DNA of 64,000 bases, taken from positions 248,001-312,000 of the forward strand of contig NZ_LGEA01000114.1 in the NCBI RefSeq assembly GCF_001280065.1, written 5' to 3'. A model generated the notes under the pieces. That model searched no databases. It was not told the DNA's origin and was given only the letters and a program-made list of their open reading frames with translations. The DNA comes from Streptomyces sp. NRRL B-1140. Lineage in GTDB: Bacteria; Actinomycetota; Actinomycetes; Streptomycetales; Streptomycetaceae. Positions 53,256 through 61,404 of the stretch are shown here, piece by piece (position 1 is the first letter of the stretch; every line of letters starts with the position of its first letter). Both the position numbers and the translations under genes were made by a program.

Positions 53256-54542
53256 ATGACCACCGAGACCCCGACCGACGCCGTACGCGAGCCGATGCCC
53301 CTTGCGGACGTCAACCTCGCCGACCTGGACCGCTTCACCGACGGTGTCACGCCCTGGCGGATGTTCCACACCCTGCGCCACGAGGACCCGGTGCACTGGC
53401 AGCCCGAGCAGGCGCCCAACTCCGGCTTCTGGGCGCTGACCCGGCACGAGGACATCGTGCGGGTCGACCGCGACGCGGAGACGTTCACGTCGACGAAATT
53501 CGTCAACCTGGAGGAGGTCGACGACGACCAGATCAAGAAGCGCGCCTCGATCCTGGAACTGGACGGGGTGCGGCACCGCGCCCTGCGCAGCCTGATCCAG
53601 CGGCAGTTCGGCGCGAACGTGATCGGCGGCTACACCGACTTCCTGAGGGGGCTGACCGCGAGGACCCTCGACGCCGCCCTCGCCAAGGGCCGCTTCGACT
53701 TCGTCGAGGACGTCTCGGCGGACTTCCCCATCAACGTGCTCGCCCGGCTGCTGGACGTGCCGCCGGAGGACAACCAGCGGCTCATCGACTGGGGCAACCG
53801 CATCATCGGTCACACCGACCCCGACTACGCGGACGTGCTGCTGCACAGTGAGGAGAGCGAGCGCTACCGCGATCTGCCCTTCCGCTCCCCCGCCTCGCTG
53901 GAGGTCTTCGAGTACGGCCGCGAGCTGGCCCGGCAGCGGCGGGGCGGTGACGGCACGGACCTGGTCTCCCGGCTGGTCAACACCACGCCCCGGGACGGAG
54001 TCCCGCTGTCCCCGCAGGACTTCGACAACTACTTCCTGCTGCTGGTCGTCGCCGGCAACGAGACCACCCGGCACACCATCTCCCACTCGATGCTGGCCCT
54101 CCTCCAGCATCCCGGGCAGCTGGCCCGCCTCCGGGAGGACCCCTCGCTGATCCCGGTCGCGGTCGAGGAGTTCCTGCGCTGGGCCTCCCCCGTCTACCAC
54201 TTCCGCCGCACCGCCACGCGCGATGTCGTGCTGGGCGGCAAGCAGGTGAAGGAGGGCGACAAGGTCGTGATGTGGTTCGCCTCCGGCAACCGCGACGAGG
54301 AGGTCTTCGGCAACCCCTACGACTTCGACGTCACGCGCCGCGACAACGACCACGTCACCTTCGGCAAGGGCAGCCCTCACCTGTGCCTGGGCAACCTGCT
54401 GGCCCGCACCGAGATCCGCATCATGTTCGAGGAACTGATCCCGCGCCTGGCGGACATCCGGCTGGCCGGTGACGTACCGCGCGTGCGCTCCAACTTCGTC
54501 AACGGCATCAAGAAGCTGCCGGTGGAGGTCACCCTCGCCTGA
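53256..54542 (+). CDS. Class I cytochrome P450
   Basis: 428-residue P450. I-helix VAGNETTRH, ExxR in EEFLRW with downstream PVYHFRRTA, and heme loop FGKGSPHLCLG, with the 11-residue spacing seen in CYP125-type enzymes. Electrons likely come from the [3Fe-4S] ferredoxin and reductase encoded divergently. Follows the ligase gene by 28 bp and so is probably part of the same pathway. ATG 53256 has GAGGAG upstream. Confidence 0.88.
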   Translation: MTTETPTDAVREPMPLADVNLADLDRFTDGVTPWRMFHTLRHEDPVHWQPEQAPNSGFWALTRHEDIVRVDRDAETFTSTKFVNLEEVDDDQIKKRASILELDGVRHRALRSLIQRQFGANVIGGYTDFLRGLTARTLDAALAKGRFDFVEDVSADFPINVLARLLDVPPEDNQRLIDWGNRIIGHTDPDYADVLLHSEESERYRDLPFRSPASLEVFEYGRELARQRRGGDGTDLVSRLVNTTPRDGVPLSPQDFDNYFLLLVVAGNETTRHTISHSMLALLQHPGQLARLREDPSLIPVAVEEFLRWASPVYHFRRTATRDVVLGGKQVKEGDKVVMWFASGNRDEEVFGNPYDFDVTRRDNDHVTFGKGSPHLCLGNLLARTEIRIMFEELIPRLADIRLAGDVPRVRSNFVNGIKKLPVEVTLA

Positions 54543-54551
54543 CGCCCGCGA

Positions 54552-55139
54552 TCACCATCCGAGTTGCGGTTCGCCCAGGACCTCGCTGCCGATGTGCGCG
54601 GCGAGTTTCCGGGCGCGGGGCAGGTCGCCGAACTTGGTCACATGCACGAAGACGGTGTGCTCCTCGGTCCAGCGGCCCTGCTGGGCCCGGTCACCGTGGA
54701 AGGCGACCTGGACCCCGTCGTACGGGGGCGATCCGAAGTGGCCCGCCGCCAGGTCGTCCGGCCATCTTCCGTGCCATTCGATGGCGGCCGCACCCCGGCC
54801 GAGGGCTGCCGCGAAGTCCTTCACCACCCTTCCCGGGGCGACCTCCTCGATGATGTCGAGCGGCAGGTGCGCCTCCAGCGCCGCGTCGTCCGCCGTCGTC
54901 ACGTCGAGGTCGAACACGACTTGCCTGCCGGTCACCGGATCGGTGCGGGCCGGGACGCGCTCGAAGGCGCCGCGGGGAAGGAGCGCGGCCATCCGCCGCA
55001 CCTCCCCGGCCGTGCGCAGCTCCGCGGTGAGCCACACCTCGTCCTCCCGCTCCAGCAGCGCGCACAGACGCCTGGCCTGCGTGTATGCCATGCTCGCGTC
55101 ATTGGTGCGGAGAACGGGGTACGCCGTGGAGTTGCCCAT
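54552..55139 (-). CDS. Hypothetical protein
   Basis: 195 residues from ATG 55139 (alternatives: GTG 55154 or the internal ATG at MAYTQARR). No signal or membrane segments. Mixed alpha/beta with blocks NDASMAYTQARRLCALLEREDE, HLPLDIIEEVAPG and VTKFGDLPRARKLAAHIGSE. No domain recognised. Convergent with the P450, nine bases away. Confidence 0.6.
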   Translation of the reverse strand: MGNSTAYPVLRTNDASMAYTQARRLCALLEREDEVWLTAELRTAGEVRRMAALLPRGAFERVPARTDPVTGRQVVFDLDVTTADDAALEAHLPLDIIEEVAPGRVVKDFAAALGRGAAAIEWHGRWPDDLAAGHFGSPPYDGVQVAFHGDRAQQGRWTEEHTVFVHVTKFGDLPRARKLAAHIGSEVLGEPQLGW

Positions 55140-55344
55140 GAGCCGTACCGTCACACGTCCTGGCGCAGGCCGCCATCGGTTTTCTCCGGGGCCGCCCGGG
55201 TGCGCGGCAGCCGGACCGTCCGTGCGACGTGCTCCTCGTGCGGGTACGAAAGGTCGGGGCGGCACGGCTGTCCCGGATGTGCGTCGCCCGGCGGTCGGCG
55301 GGACGCTGGTGAGGTCAGCGGTCACGCCTCCCTAGGAGATCGTC

Positions 55345-56727
55345 ATGGACACCGCCACCCTGGAAGAGATGCGGACCACGCTGAGGGGGCCGGTGATCGG
55401 CCCGCGGGATGCCGGGTACGACCAGGCACGCAAGATCTACAACGCGATGATCGACAAACGGCCCGCCGCCCTGGTGCCCTGCGCGGACGCCGCGGACGTG
55501 ATGGCCGCGGTCACCTACGTCCGCGACCACGGCCTGGAACTCGCCGTGCGGGGCGGCGGTCACAGCGGCCCCGGCCTGTGCCTCGTGGACGACGGCGTCA
55601 CGGTCGACCTGTCGCCGATGCGCTGGGTGCGGGTCGACCCGGAGGCGCGGACCGCCGAGGCCGGCGGCGGCAGCCATCTCGGCGACCTCGACCACGCCAC
55701 CCAGGCCTTCGGCCTGGCCACTCCCACCGGCATCATCTCCATGACGGGCCTCGGGGGCCTGACGCTCGGCGGCGGTCACGGCTACCTCACCCGCAGGTTC
55801 GGGCTGACCGTGGACAACCTGATCGCCGCCGACGTGGTGCTGGCGGACGGCAGCTTCGTCACCGCGAGCGAGACCGAGCACCCGGACCTGTTCTGGGCCC
55901 TGCGGGGCGGGGGCGGCAACTTCGGCATCGCGACCTCCCTCACCTACCGGCTGCACCCGGTGGGCACGGTCGGGGCCGGGGTGACGGTCTGGCCCGTCGA
56001 GAGCACGCGCGAAGTGCTGGCCTGGTACCGCGAGTTCCTCCCCGCCGCCCCCGAGGACGTGTACGGCTTCTTCGCCGTCCTCGTCGTCCCGCCCGGCCCG
56101 CCCTTCCCCGAGGAACTCCACGGGCGGAAGGTGTGCGGCGTCGTCTGGTGCTGCACGAGTGATCCGGCCCTGCTCGACGACACGCTGTCGGTGGTGAACG
56201 CCCCCGGCCGGCCCGCCTTCCACTTCACGACGCCGATGCCGTACGACGCGTTGCAGAGCATGTTCGACGAGCTGATCCCCACCGGCTACCAGTGGTACTG
56301 GCGAGGCGACTTCTTCGACCACATCCCCGACGCCGCACTGGACGTGCACCTCGAGTACGGCCGGAACATCCCGACACCGCTCTCGCTGATGCACCTCTAC
56401 CCCATCGACGGAGCCGCCCACCGGGTCGGCCCGGACGACACCGCGTGGAACTACCGGGACGCCCTCTGGTCCGGCGTCTTCGCCGGCGTCGACCCCGACC
56501 CGGCCAACGCCGGGACGATCAGGCAGTGGTGCGTGGAGTACCAGGAGGCGCTGCACCCGTACTCGATGGGCGGCTCCTACGTGAACTTCATGGGCTCGGA
56601 CGAGGGCGAGGAACGGGTCCGGGCCACGTACCGGGACCACTACGACAGGCTCGCCCGGATCAAGCGGACCTACGACCCGGACAACTTCTTCCACGCCAAC
56701 CAGAACATCCGGCCCGCGCCCGGGTGA
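55345..56727 (+). CDS. BBE-type FAD-linked oxidase
   Basis: 460 residues. FAD-binding PCMH domain (about 40-210) with covalent-FAD His in RGGGHSGPG, and the C-terminal berberine-bridge motif NFFHANQNI. The second covalent residue, the Cys that normally precedes GLGGLTLGGG, is absent (TGIISMTGLGG), so flavin attachment is probably monocovalent. It oxidises a sugar, alcohol or alkaloid-like substrate. ATG 55345 follows AGGAG. Confidence 0.87.
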   Translation: MDTATLEEMRTTLRGPVIGPRDAGYDQARKIYNAMIDKRPAALVPCADAADVMAAVTYVRDHGLELAVRGGGHSGPGLCLVDDGVTVDLSPMRWVRVDPEARTAEAGGGSHLGDLDHATQAFGLATPTGIISMTGLGGLTLGGGHGYLTRRFGLTVDNLIAADVVLADGSFVTASETEHPDLFWALRGGGGNFGIATSLTYRLHPVGTVGAGVTVWPVESTREVLAWYREFLPAAPEDVYGFFAVLVVPPGPPFPEELHGRKVCGVVWCCTSDPALLDDTLSVVNAPGRPAFHFTTPMPYDALQSMFDELIPTGYQWYWRGDFFDHIPDAALDVHLEYGRNIPTPLSLMHLYPIDGAAHRVGPDDTAWNYRDALWSGVFAGVDPDPANAGTIRQWCVEYQEALHPYSMGGSYVNFMGSDEGEERVRATYRDHYDRLARIKRTYDPDNFFHANQNIRPAPG

Positions 56728-56876
56728 TGAGCACCGGCCGCCGCCCGGGGCGCCGTGCCCGCCCGGCCCCGTCCGCGGTGTCCCGGGCGGGACGCCAGGG
56801 GTCGCCTGGGGCTGCGGGCGGGGCTTCGGGCCTGCGCCTGGGCCTGGATCTCTGGGTGCGCGGGGGTGACGCCGCG
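56728..56876. other. 149-bp convergent gap with a small hairpin
   Basis: Very GC-rich with no coding signal. GTCCC-GGGC-GGGAC makes a short stem that might act as a terminator between the BBE oxidase and DUF4396 genes. Confidence 0.35.
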
Positions 56877-57353
56877 TCAGTGGTGGGCGTGCACCACGGC
56901 GTGGCCCCGGCCGCGGCCGATCATCCACCGGTTGACCGGGGTGGTGATCAGGAAGGCGACGGCGAAACCGCCGAGGAGCGCGGCCCAGAACAGGCCCTCC
57001 GACAGATGGGCGTCCACCGCGCCCGGCGTGAGCGCGATGATCGCGTTGTCCACGAGTTCCATGACCGCGATGGAGACCGTGTCCGCGGCGAGGGCGACCC
57101 GGATCGCCGCCCTGAGGCCGAGACCGGCCCGCAGGACCGCGAACAGGGTGAAGGAGTAGCCGAAGAGGAACGCGAGTCCGATCGCCGACACCATGGTGGG
57201 CACGTTGCCCCACCCCAGCGCCGTACCGATCACCATGCCCAGGATCTCACCGATGGCGCACCCGGTCAGGCAGTGCAACGTCGCCTTCACGGCGGTCCCC
57301 CAGGACGCCGGCGCATGCGGTTGCTTCTCGGGTTCGTGAGCGGTGTGGTCCAT
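56877..57353 (-). CDS. DUF4396 membrane protein, probably copper-regulated
   Basis: 158 residues with about four hydrophobic helices. A His-containing N-terminus (DHTAHEPEKQPH) precedes the block LHCLTGCAIGEILGMVIG, and the C-terminus is His-rich (RGHAVVHAHH); the histidines and cysteine could bind metal. A perfect CsoR-type palindrome overlaps its promoter. TATAGT ends 7 nt before the ATG with no ribosome-binding site, so the mRNA is probably leaderless. A role in copper handling is inferred from the operator. Confidence 0.8.
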   Translation of the reverse strand: MDHTAHEPEKQPHAPASWGTAVKATLHCLTGCAIGEILGMVIGTALGWGNVPTMVSAIGLAFLFGYSFTLFAVLRAGLGLRAAIRVALAADTVSIAVMELVDNAIIALTPGAVDAHLSEGLFWAALLGGFAVAFLITTPVNRWMIGRGRGHAVVHAHH

Positions 57354-57362
57354 GACCGGAAC

Positions 57363-57385
57363 TATATACCCCCTGGGGGTATATA
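57363..57385. promoter_or_regulatory. Perfect 23-bp CsoR-type palindrome
   Basis: The arm TATATACCCCC and its exact complement flank a central T. A C-run/G-run core bounded by TATA is typical of CsoR/RcnR-family copper-responsive operators. It overlaps the -10 of the DUF4396 gene. Confidence 0.72.
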
Positions 57386-57477
57386 TGCGAGAGGTCGGGG
57401 CGGGCTCACGGGGCGGGTCGCCCGGCGACGAGGCACCACCCGGAGGGCGGCCGGGTGATCGACTTAGAGTGGTCGCC

Positions 57478-58293
57478 ATGACGACACACCCCGTCCCGCC
57501 CACGGAGCCGTCCCGAGCGGCTCAGGCCTACCTCTCCGACCTGTTCTCGCTTCAGGGCCGGGTCGCGGTCGTCACCGGCGGCAGTTCCGGCATCGGCCGC
57601 GGCATCACCGACGCCCTCGCCCGCGCCGGGGCGAGCGTGGTGGTCGTGGCACGTGGCGAGGCGCGACTGACCGCCACCGCCGAGGAACTGACGGCCCTCG
57701 GCTGCCGTGTCGCGTGGGTCAGCGCGGATCTGAGCACCCGCGAGGGTGTGCGGACGGCCGCCGAGCGGGCGGTCGAGGCGTTCGGGGAGCCCGACATCCT
57801 CGTCAACAGCGCCGGGATCAACCTGCGCCCGCCGATGGACGAACTCGGCGAGGACGTCTGGGACGCCACCATGGCTGTCAACCTGGAGGCGCCGTTCCTG
57901 CTCGGGCAGCGCTTCGGCCCCCGGATGGCGGAGCGCGGATACGGGCGGATCATCCACATCAGCTCGCAGCAGGCGCACCGCGCGTTCGTCCACAGCGGCG
58001 CATACGGAGCCTCCAAGGGCGGACTGGAGGCGCTGGCCCGCTCCCAGGCCGAGGCGTGGTCCCCGCGCGGGGTCACCTGCAACCTGCTCGTGCCGGGCTT
58101 CGTCATGACACCGCTGAACGCACGGCTGTCGTCGGACCCGGCGAAGGTGACGGCCCTCGCCGCCCGCACGATGATCGGGCGGAACGGGCTCGCCGAGGAC
58201 TTCGCGGGCGCGGCGGTCTTCCTGGCAAGCGCGGCGTCCGCCTACGTCACCGGGCAGTCGCTGTTCGTCGACGGCGGACTGTCCGTCCACTGA
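57478..58293 (+). CDS. Short-chain dehydrogenase/reductase
   Basis: 271 residues of gluconate 5-dehydrogenase-like SDR type. Cofactor motif TGGSSGIGRGI, NSAGIN (NNAG variant), catalytic Ser in IHISSQQAH, YGASKGG and C-terminal GQSLFVDGGLSVH. It likely oxidises a sugar alcohol, keto acid or similar. TAGAGT (57465-57470) ends 7 nt before ATG 57478, giving a leaderless start. Confidence 0.87.
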   Translation: MTTHPVPPTEPSRAAQAYLSDLFSLQGRVAVVTGGSSGIGRGITDALARAGASVVVVARGEARLTATAEELTALGCRVAWVSADLSTREGVRTAAERAVEAFGEPDILVNSAGINLRPPMDELGEDVWDATMAVNLEAPFLLGQRFGPRMAERGYGRIIHISSQQAHRAFVHSGAYGASKGGLEALARSQAEAWSPRGVTCNLLVPGFVMTPLNARLSSDPAKVTALAARTMIGRNGLAEDFAGAAVFLASAASAYVTGQSLFVDGGLSVH

Positions 58294-58427
58294 ACCCTTC
58301 CTCCGCCGCCCCGCTGAACCCTCCCTCCTCCGTCCGCCGAATCCCCCGAACGGCGAACAGCGACGGGCGACGGCCCGTGCTCGGTGTCACGCTGGGCGCA
58401 CAGGACCCTCGGAAGGGATACATCGCC

Positions 58428-59225
58428 ATGATCACGACGGAGTACGTCCCCGGTTCCCCCTGCTGGCTCGACCTGGGCGCTCCGGACGTCCGGGCCGCCG
58501 CCGGCTTCTACGGAGCCGTCCTCGGGTGGGACTACGAGCCCATGGGCGAGAGCGAGGACTTCGAGGGCGGGATGTTCAAGAAGGACGGCAAGACCGTCGC
58601 GGGGCTCGGCAAGCTCACCGAGGAGGGCGCGCGATCGGCCTGGATGATCTACTACAGCGTTTCCGACCTGGACGCCACGACGGAGGCCGTGCGACAGGCG
58701 GGCGGCACCGTGCGGGTCGCACCGATGGACCTCGACGACTGGGGCCGGATGGCCCAGTACAGCGACCCGCTGGGCGGCCAGTTCGCCGCCTGGCAGCCGG
58801 GCACGAACAAGGGCCTGGAGCTGGTGGACCAGCCGGGCTCACTGTCGTGGACCGAGCTGTACACGACCGACGCCGCGGGCGCGCGGGAGTTCTACGGCTC
58901 CCTTTTCGGCTGGCAGTACAGCGACATGCCGCTGCCGGGCGGCGCGGGCGTGTACACCCTGATCACCCCCGCGGGTCTCTCCGAGGACCGGATGCACGGC
59001 GGGCTCATGCAGGTGGGCAAGGACGACCTGGCGCTGGCCGGCGGGCGGCCGTACTGGCACCCGGTCTTCGCCGTCGAGGACTGCGACGCAGCGGTGGCCC
59101 AGGTCACCGCGCACGGCGGCAGCGTGCAGATGGGTCCGGCCGACATGGAGGGCGTCGGCCGGCTCGCGGTCTGCCTCGACCCGGCGAACGCGGACTTCGT
59201 GGTGCTCGCCCCGTCCGAGGGCTGA
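58428..59225 (+). CDS. VOC-family protein with two domains
   Basis: 265 residues of two glyoxalase/bleomycin-resistance-type modules (about 5-125 and 135-262), each beginning W.(D/E)L.(A/T).D...A..FYG. Stand-alone relatives bind small hydrophobic molecules or act as metal-dependent isomerases; no activity can be assigned. ATG 58428 follows AAGGGA. Confidence 0.85.
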   Translation: MITTEYVPGSPCWLDLGAPDVRAAAGFYGAVLGWDYEPMGESEDFEGGMFKKDGKTVAGLGKLTEEGARSAWMIYYSVSDLDATTEAVRQAGGTVRVAPMDLDDWGRMAQYSDPLGGQFAAWQPGTNKGLELVDQPGSLSWTELYTTDAAGAREFYGSLFGWQYSDMPLPGGAGVYTLITPAGLSEDRMHGGLMQVGKDDLALAGGRPYWHPVFAVEDCDAAVAQVTAHGGSVQMGPADMEGVGRLAVCLDPANADFVVLAPSEG

Positions 59226-59315
59226 ACCCGGGGTCGCGAGCGCCCGCCCCGGCTCCCGCCCGGCCGGGTGACCGTCGAGCCCGGCCACGCCCCCCGACCA
59301 CCGCCGAAATCCTTC

Positions 59316-59332
59316 TTGCATATGATGCGCAA
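59316..59332. promoter_or_regulatory. Nur-like box overlapping the acetyltransferase promoter
   Basis: TTGCAT-N5-GCGCAA matches the known Streptomyces nickel-regulator consensus tTGCaa-N5-ttGCAA at the conserved TGC and GCA positions. It overlaps the -10 TATGAT (59321-59326) and ends at the ATG. A chance match cannot be excluded. Confidence 0.45.
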
Positions 59333-59869
59333 ATGCGTGAGTACAGCATCAGGGAAGCCACGGCGGCCGACATCGACGGGGCCCGGGCGGTGATGCTCGA
59401 CGCCGTGTACCGCGACTTCGGCACGGGCTACGTGCCGCGCTGGCACGCCGACATCATCGATCCGGTGCCGTTCTACGTCACTCCGGCCCGGCACACCCTG
59501 CTGGTCGCCGTGGACGAGCACGACGGGACGGTGGCGGCCACGGCGGCACTGGACGCGCGCGGACCGGCCCACCCGCCGAACCCCGGCTGGCTGGCCGAGC
59601 GGTTCCCCTCGGGCGAGACGGCGCAGCTGAGGCGGGTGTACGTGCGCCCCGAGCACCGGCGGCGCGGGCTGGCCCGGCAACTGGTGGACCGTCTCCTTGA
59701 CTTCGCCCGGACCGACGGCGGCTACCGGTCCGTCTACCTGCACACCTACCCGGACTCCCCCGCTGCGATGGGGCTGTGGAAGGCGCTGGGCAAGGTGCTG
59801 TGCGACGAGCGCGAGGAGATGCCCGGCGGGGGCAGCGGTGTGGTGCACTTCGAACTACCGCTCGCTTAA
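59333..59869 (+). CDS. GNAT-family N-acetyltransferase
   Basis: 178 residues. The acetyl-CoA loop is in QLRRVYVRPEHRRRGLARQL, followed by a YLHTYPDSPAAMGLW block. The substrate is unknown. TATGAT ends 6 nt before the ATG and no ribosome-binding site is present, so translation is probably leaderless. The transporter operon starts only 23 bp downstream. Confidence 0.85.
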   Translation: MREYSIREATAADIDGARAVMLDAVYRDFGTGYVPRWHADIIDPVPFYVTPARHTLLVAVDEHDGTVAATAALDARGPAHPPNPGWLAERFPSGETAQLRRVYVRPEHRRRGLARQLVDRLLDFARTDGGYRSVYLHTYPDSPAAMGLWKALGKVLCDEREEMPGGGSGVVHFELPLA

Positions 59870-59884
59870 CGAAAATGGTATTCA
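59870..59884. promoter_or_regulatory. Zur-like box before the metal/peptide transporter operon
   Basis: CGAAAATGGTATTCA matches 12 of 15 positions of the actinobacterial Zur box (TGAAAATGATTTTCA) and shares AATGGT-TTCA with the site upstream of the zinc importer at 35218. It fills most of the 23-bp gap before the binding-protein gene. Confidence 0.55.
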
Positions 59885-59892
59885 TATACATC

Positions 59893-61404
59893 ATGAGAAT
59901 CCCCCGCCGCCGGCTCGCCGCCGGTCTGCTGCTCCTGCCGCTGCTCTCCGGCTGTTTCGCGTCCTCCGGTGACGGCACCGCCGAGACCTCGAACTCCTCC
60001 GGCTCCGAGGACGGCGGCCGGCTGCGCGTGGCCCTGGCCTTCCCGCCGACGCAGAACTACTCGCCGTACGGGTACGACGCCTACAACCTGTCCCGGCTGG
60101 GTGTCGCCGAGGGGCTGACCCGCCTGGACGCCAACGGCACCGCGGTACCCGCGCTCGCCGAGTCCTGGAGCAGCGAGAAGGGCGGCGAGAGCTGGCTGTT
60201 CACCCTCCGGGAGGCGTCGTTCCAGGACGGCGAGGACGTCACCGCCGCCGCCGTCGCCGCCGCTCTCACCCACGCCGCCGCGGCGAAGCCGGCACCCACC
60301 GCGATATCCGGCGTGAAGCTGACCGCCGAGGCCGCCGGGGAGAACCGGGTGCGGGTCTCCACCGGCGGAACCGACCCGGTGCTTCCGCTGCGGCTGACCA
60401 ATCCCAGCCTCGCGGTGTTCTCTCCGAAGGCCTACGGGAAGAAGGGCGTGGTGAACGCGGTCGGCACCGCCACCGGCCCCTTCGAGCTCACCGAGGTCGC
60501 CGGTGACCGGTCGGCCACGCTGAACCGTTTCGACGGCTACTGGGGAGGCCGGGCCCAGGCCTCGGGCATCGACGTCAGGTACGTCTCCGACGGCACGGCC
60601 CGCGCCAACGCCCTGCGCACCGGGGACGTCGACATCGCCGAGGCGGTCCCCGTCGCCCAGGCCGCCTCCCTGGGCAAGGGCACGGTCCATGAATCGAACA
60701 CCGCCCGCAACGCCAGCCTGTACCTCAACACCGCTTCCGGTGCCTTCACGAACGCCGGACTGCGGGCCGCCGCGCGTGAGGCGGTCGACGGTGCGACCGT
60801 CGCCAAGGGTGTCTACGAGGGGTCGGCCGAACCCGCGCAGGGCCTCTACGGTCCGGCCCTGACCTGGGCCGCCGGCAAGCGCCTGAAGCCGTCCGGGCGG
60901 GCCGCGGCGGCCGACCCCGACGGCAAGAGCATCACCATCGCCGGCTACAACGACCGGCCCGAACTCGCGGAGGCCGCACAGGTGCTGCAACAGCAACTGG
61001 AGAAGGCCGGGTTCGAGGTGAAGCTGGAGGTGCGGACCTACGCGCGTCTCGAAGGGGACCTGCTGGAGGGGAAGTTCGACGCCGCCGTCGTCGCCCGCAA
61101 CATGATGACGGACACCGGCGACCCGGTCACCGTGCTCGACAGCGACTTCACCTGCGACGGTTCCTACAACCTGGCGTTCCTGTGCGACCGGGACGTCGAC
61201 CGGCTCGTCGCCACCGCCCGGGCCGAGTCCGACCCCGAGAAGCGGCAGGAGGCCGCCATGCAGGCGGAGGCGGCGATCCTGGGTACCGACGCGGTGATTC
61301 CGCTGGTGCATCTGAAGGCCGTCACAGGGGTCCGGACATCCGTGCAGGGAGCCCGACTCGACCCGTACGAGCGGGAGCTCGTCGGCGTGGGGACCCGGCC
61401 CTGA
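59893..61404 (+). CDS. SBP_bac_5 binding lipoprotein (NikA/CntA/DppA type)
   Basis: 503 residues; signal MRIPRRRLAAGLLLLPLLSGC with lipobox LSGC. The class C binding-protein fold has NRFDGYWGG, RANALRTGDVDIAEAV and SDFTCDGSYNLAFLCD. Such proteins bind oligopeptides, nickel chelates or metallophores. A Zur-like box lies upstream and a permease/MFS pair downstream. The ligand is not determined by sequence. Confidence 0.87.
   Translation: MRIPRRRLAAGLLLLPLLSGCFASSGDGTAETSNSSGSEDGGRLRVALAFPPTQNYSPYGYDAYNLSRLGVAEGLTRLDANGTAVPALAESWSSEKGGESWLFTLREASFQDGEDVTAAAVAAALTHAAAAKPAPTAISGVKLTAEAAGENRVRVSTGGTDPVLPLRLTNPSLAVFSPKAYGKKGVVNAVGTATGPFELTEVAGDRSATLNRFDGYWGGRAQASGIDVRYVSDGTARANALRTGDVDIAEAVPVAQAASLGKGTVHESNTARNASLYLNTASGAFTNAGLRAAAREAVDGATVAKGVYEGSAEPAQGLYGPALTWAAGKRLKPSGRAAAADPDGKSITIAGYNDRPELAEAAQVLQQQLEKAGFEVKLEVRTYARLEGDLLEGKFDAAVVARNMMTDTGDPVTVLDSDFTCDGSYNLAFLCDRDVDRLVATARAESDPEKRQEAAMQAEAAILGTDAVIPLVHLKAVTGVRTSVQGARLDPYERELVGVGTRP

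Noticed and set aside
61182..61400. Upstream extension of the fused permease from 61182
   Set aside because: It lies entirely inside the binding-protein gene in another frame and is Arg/Gly-rich without homology features.
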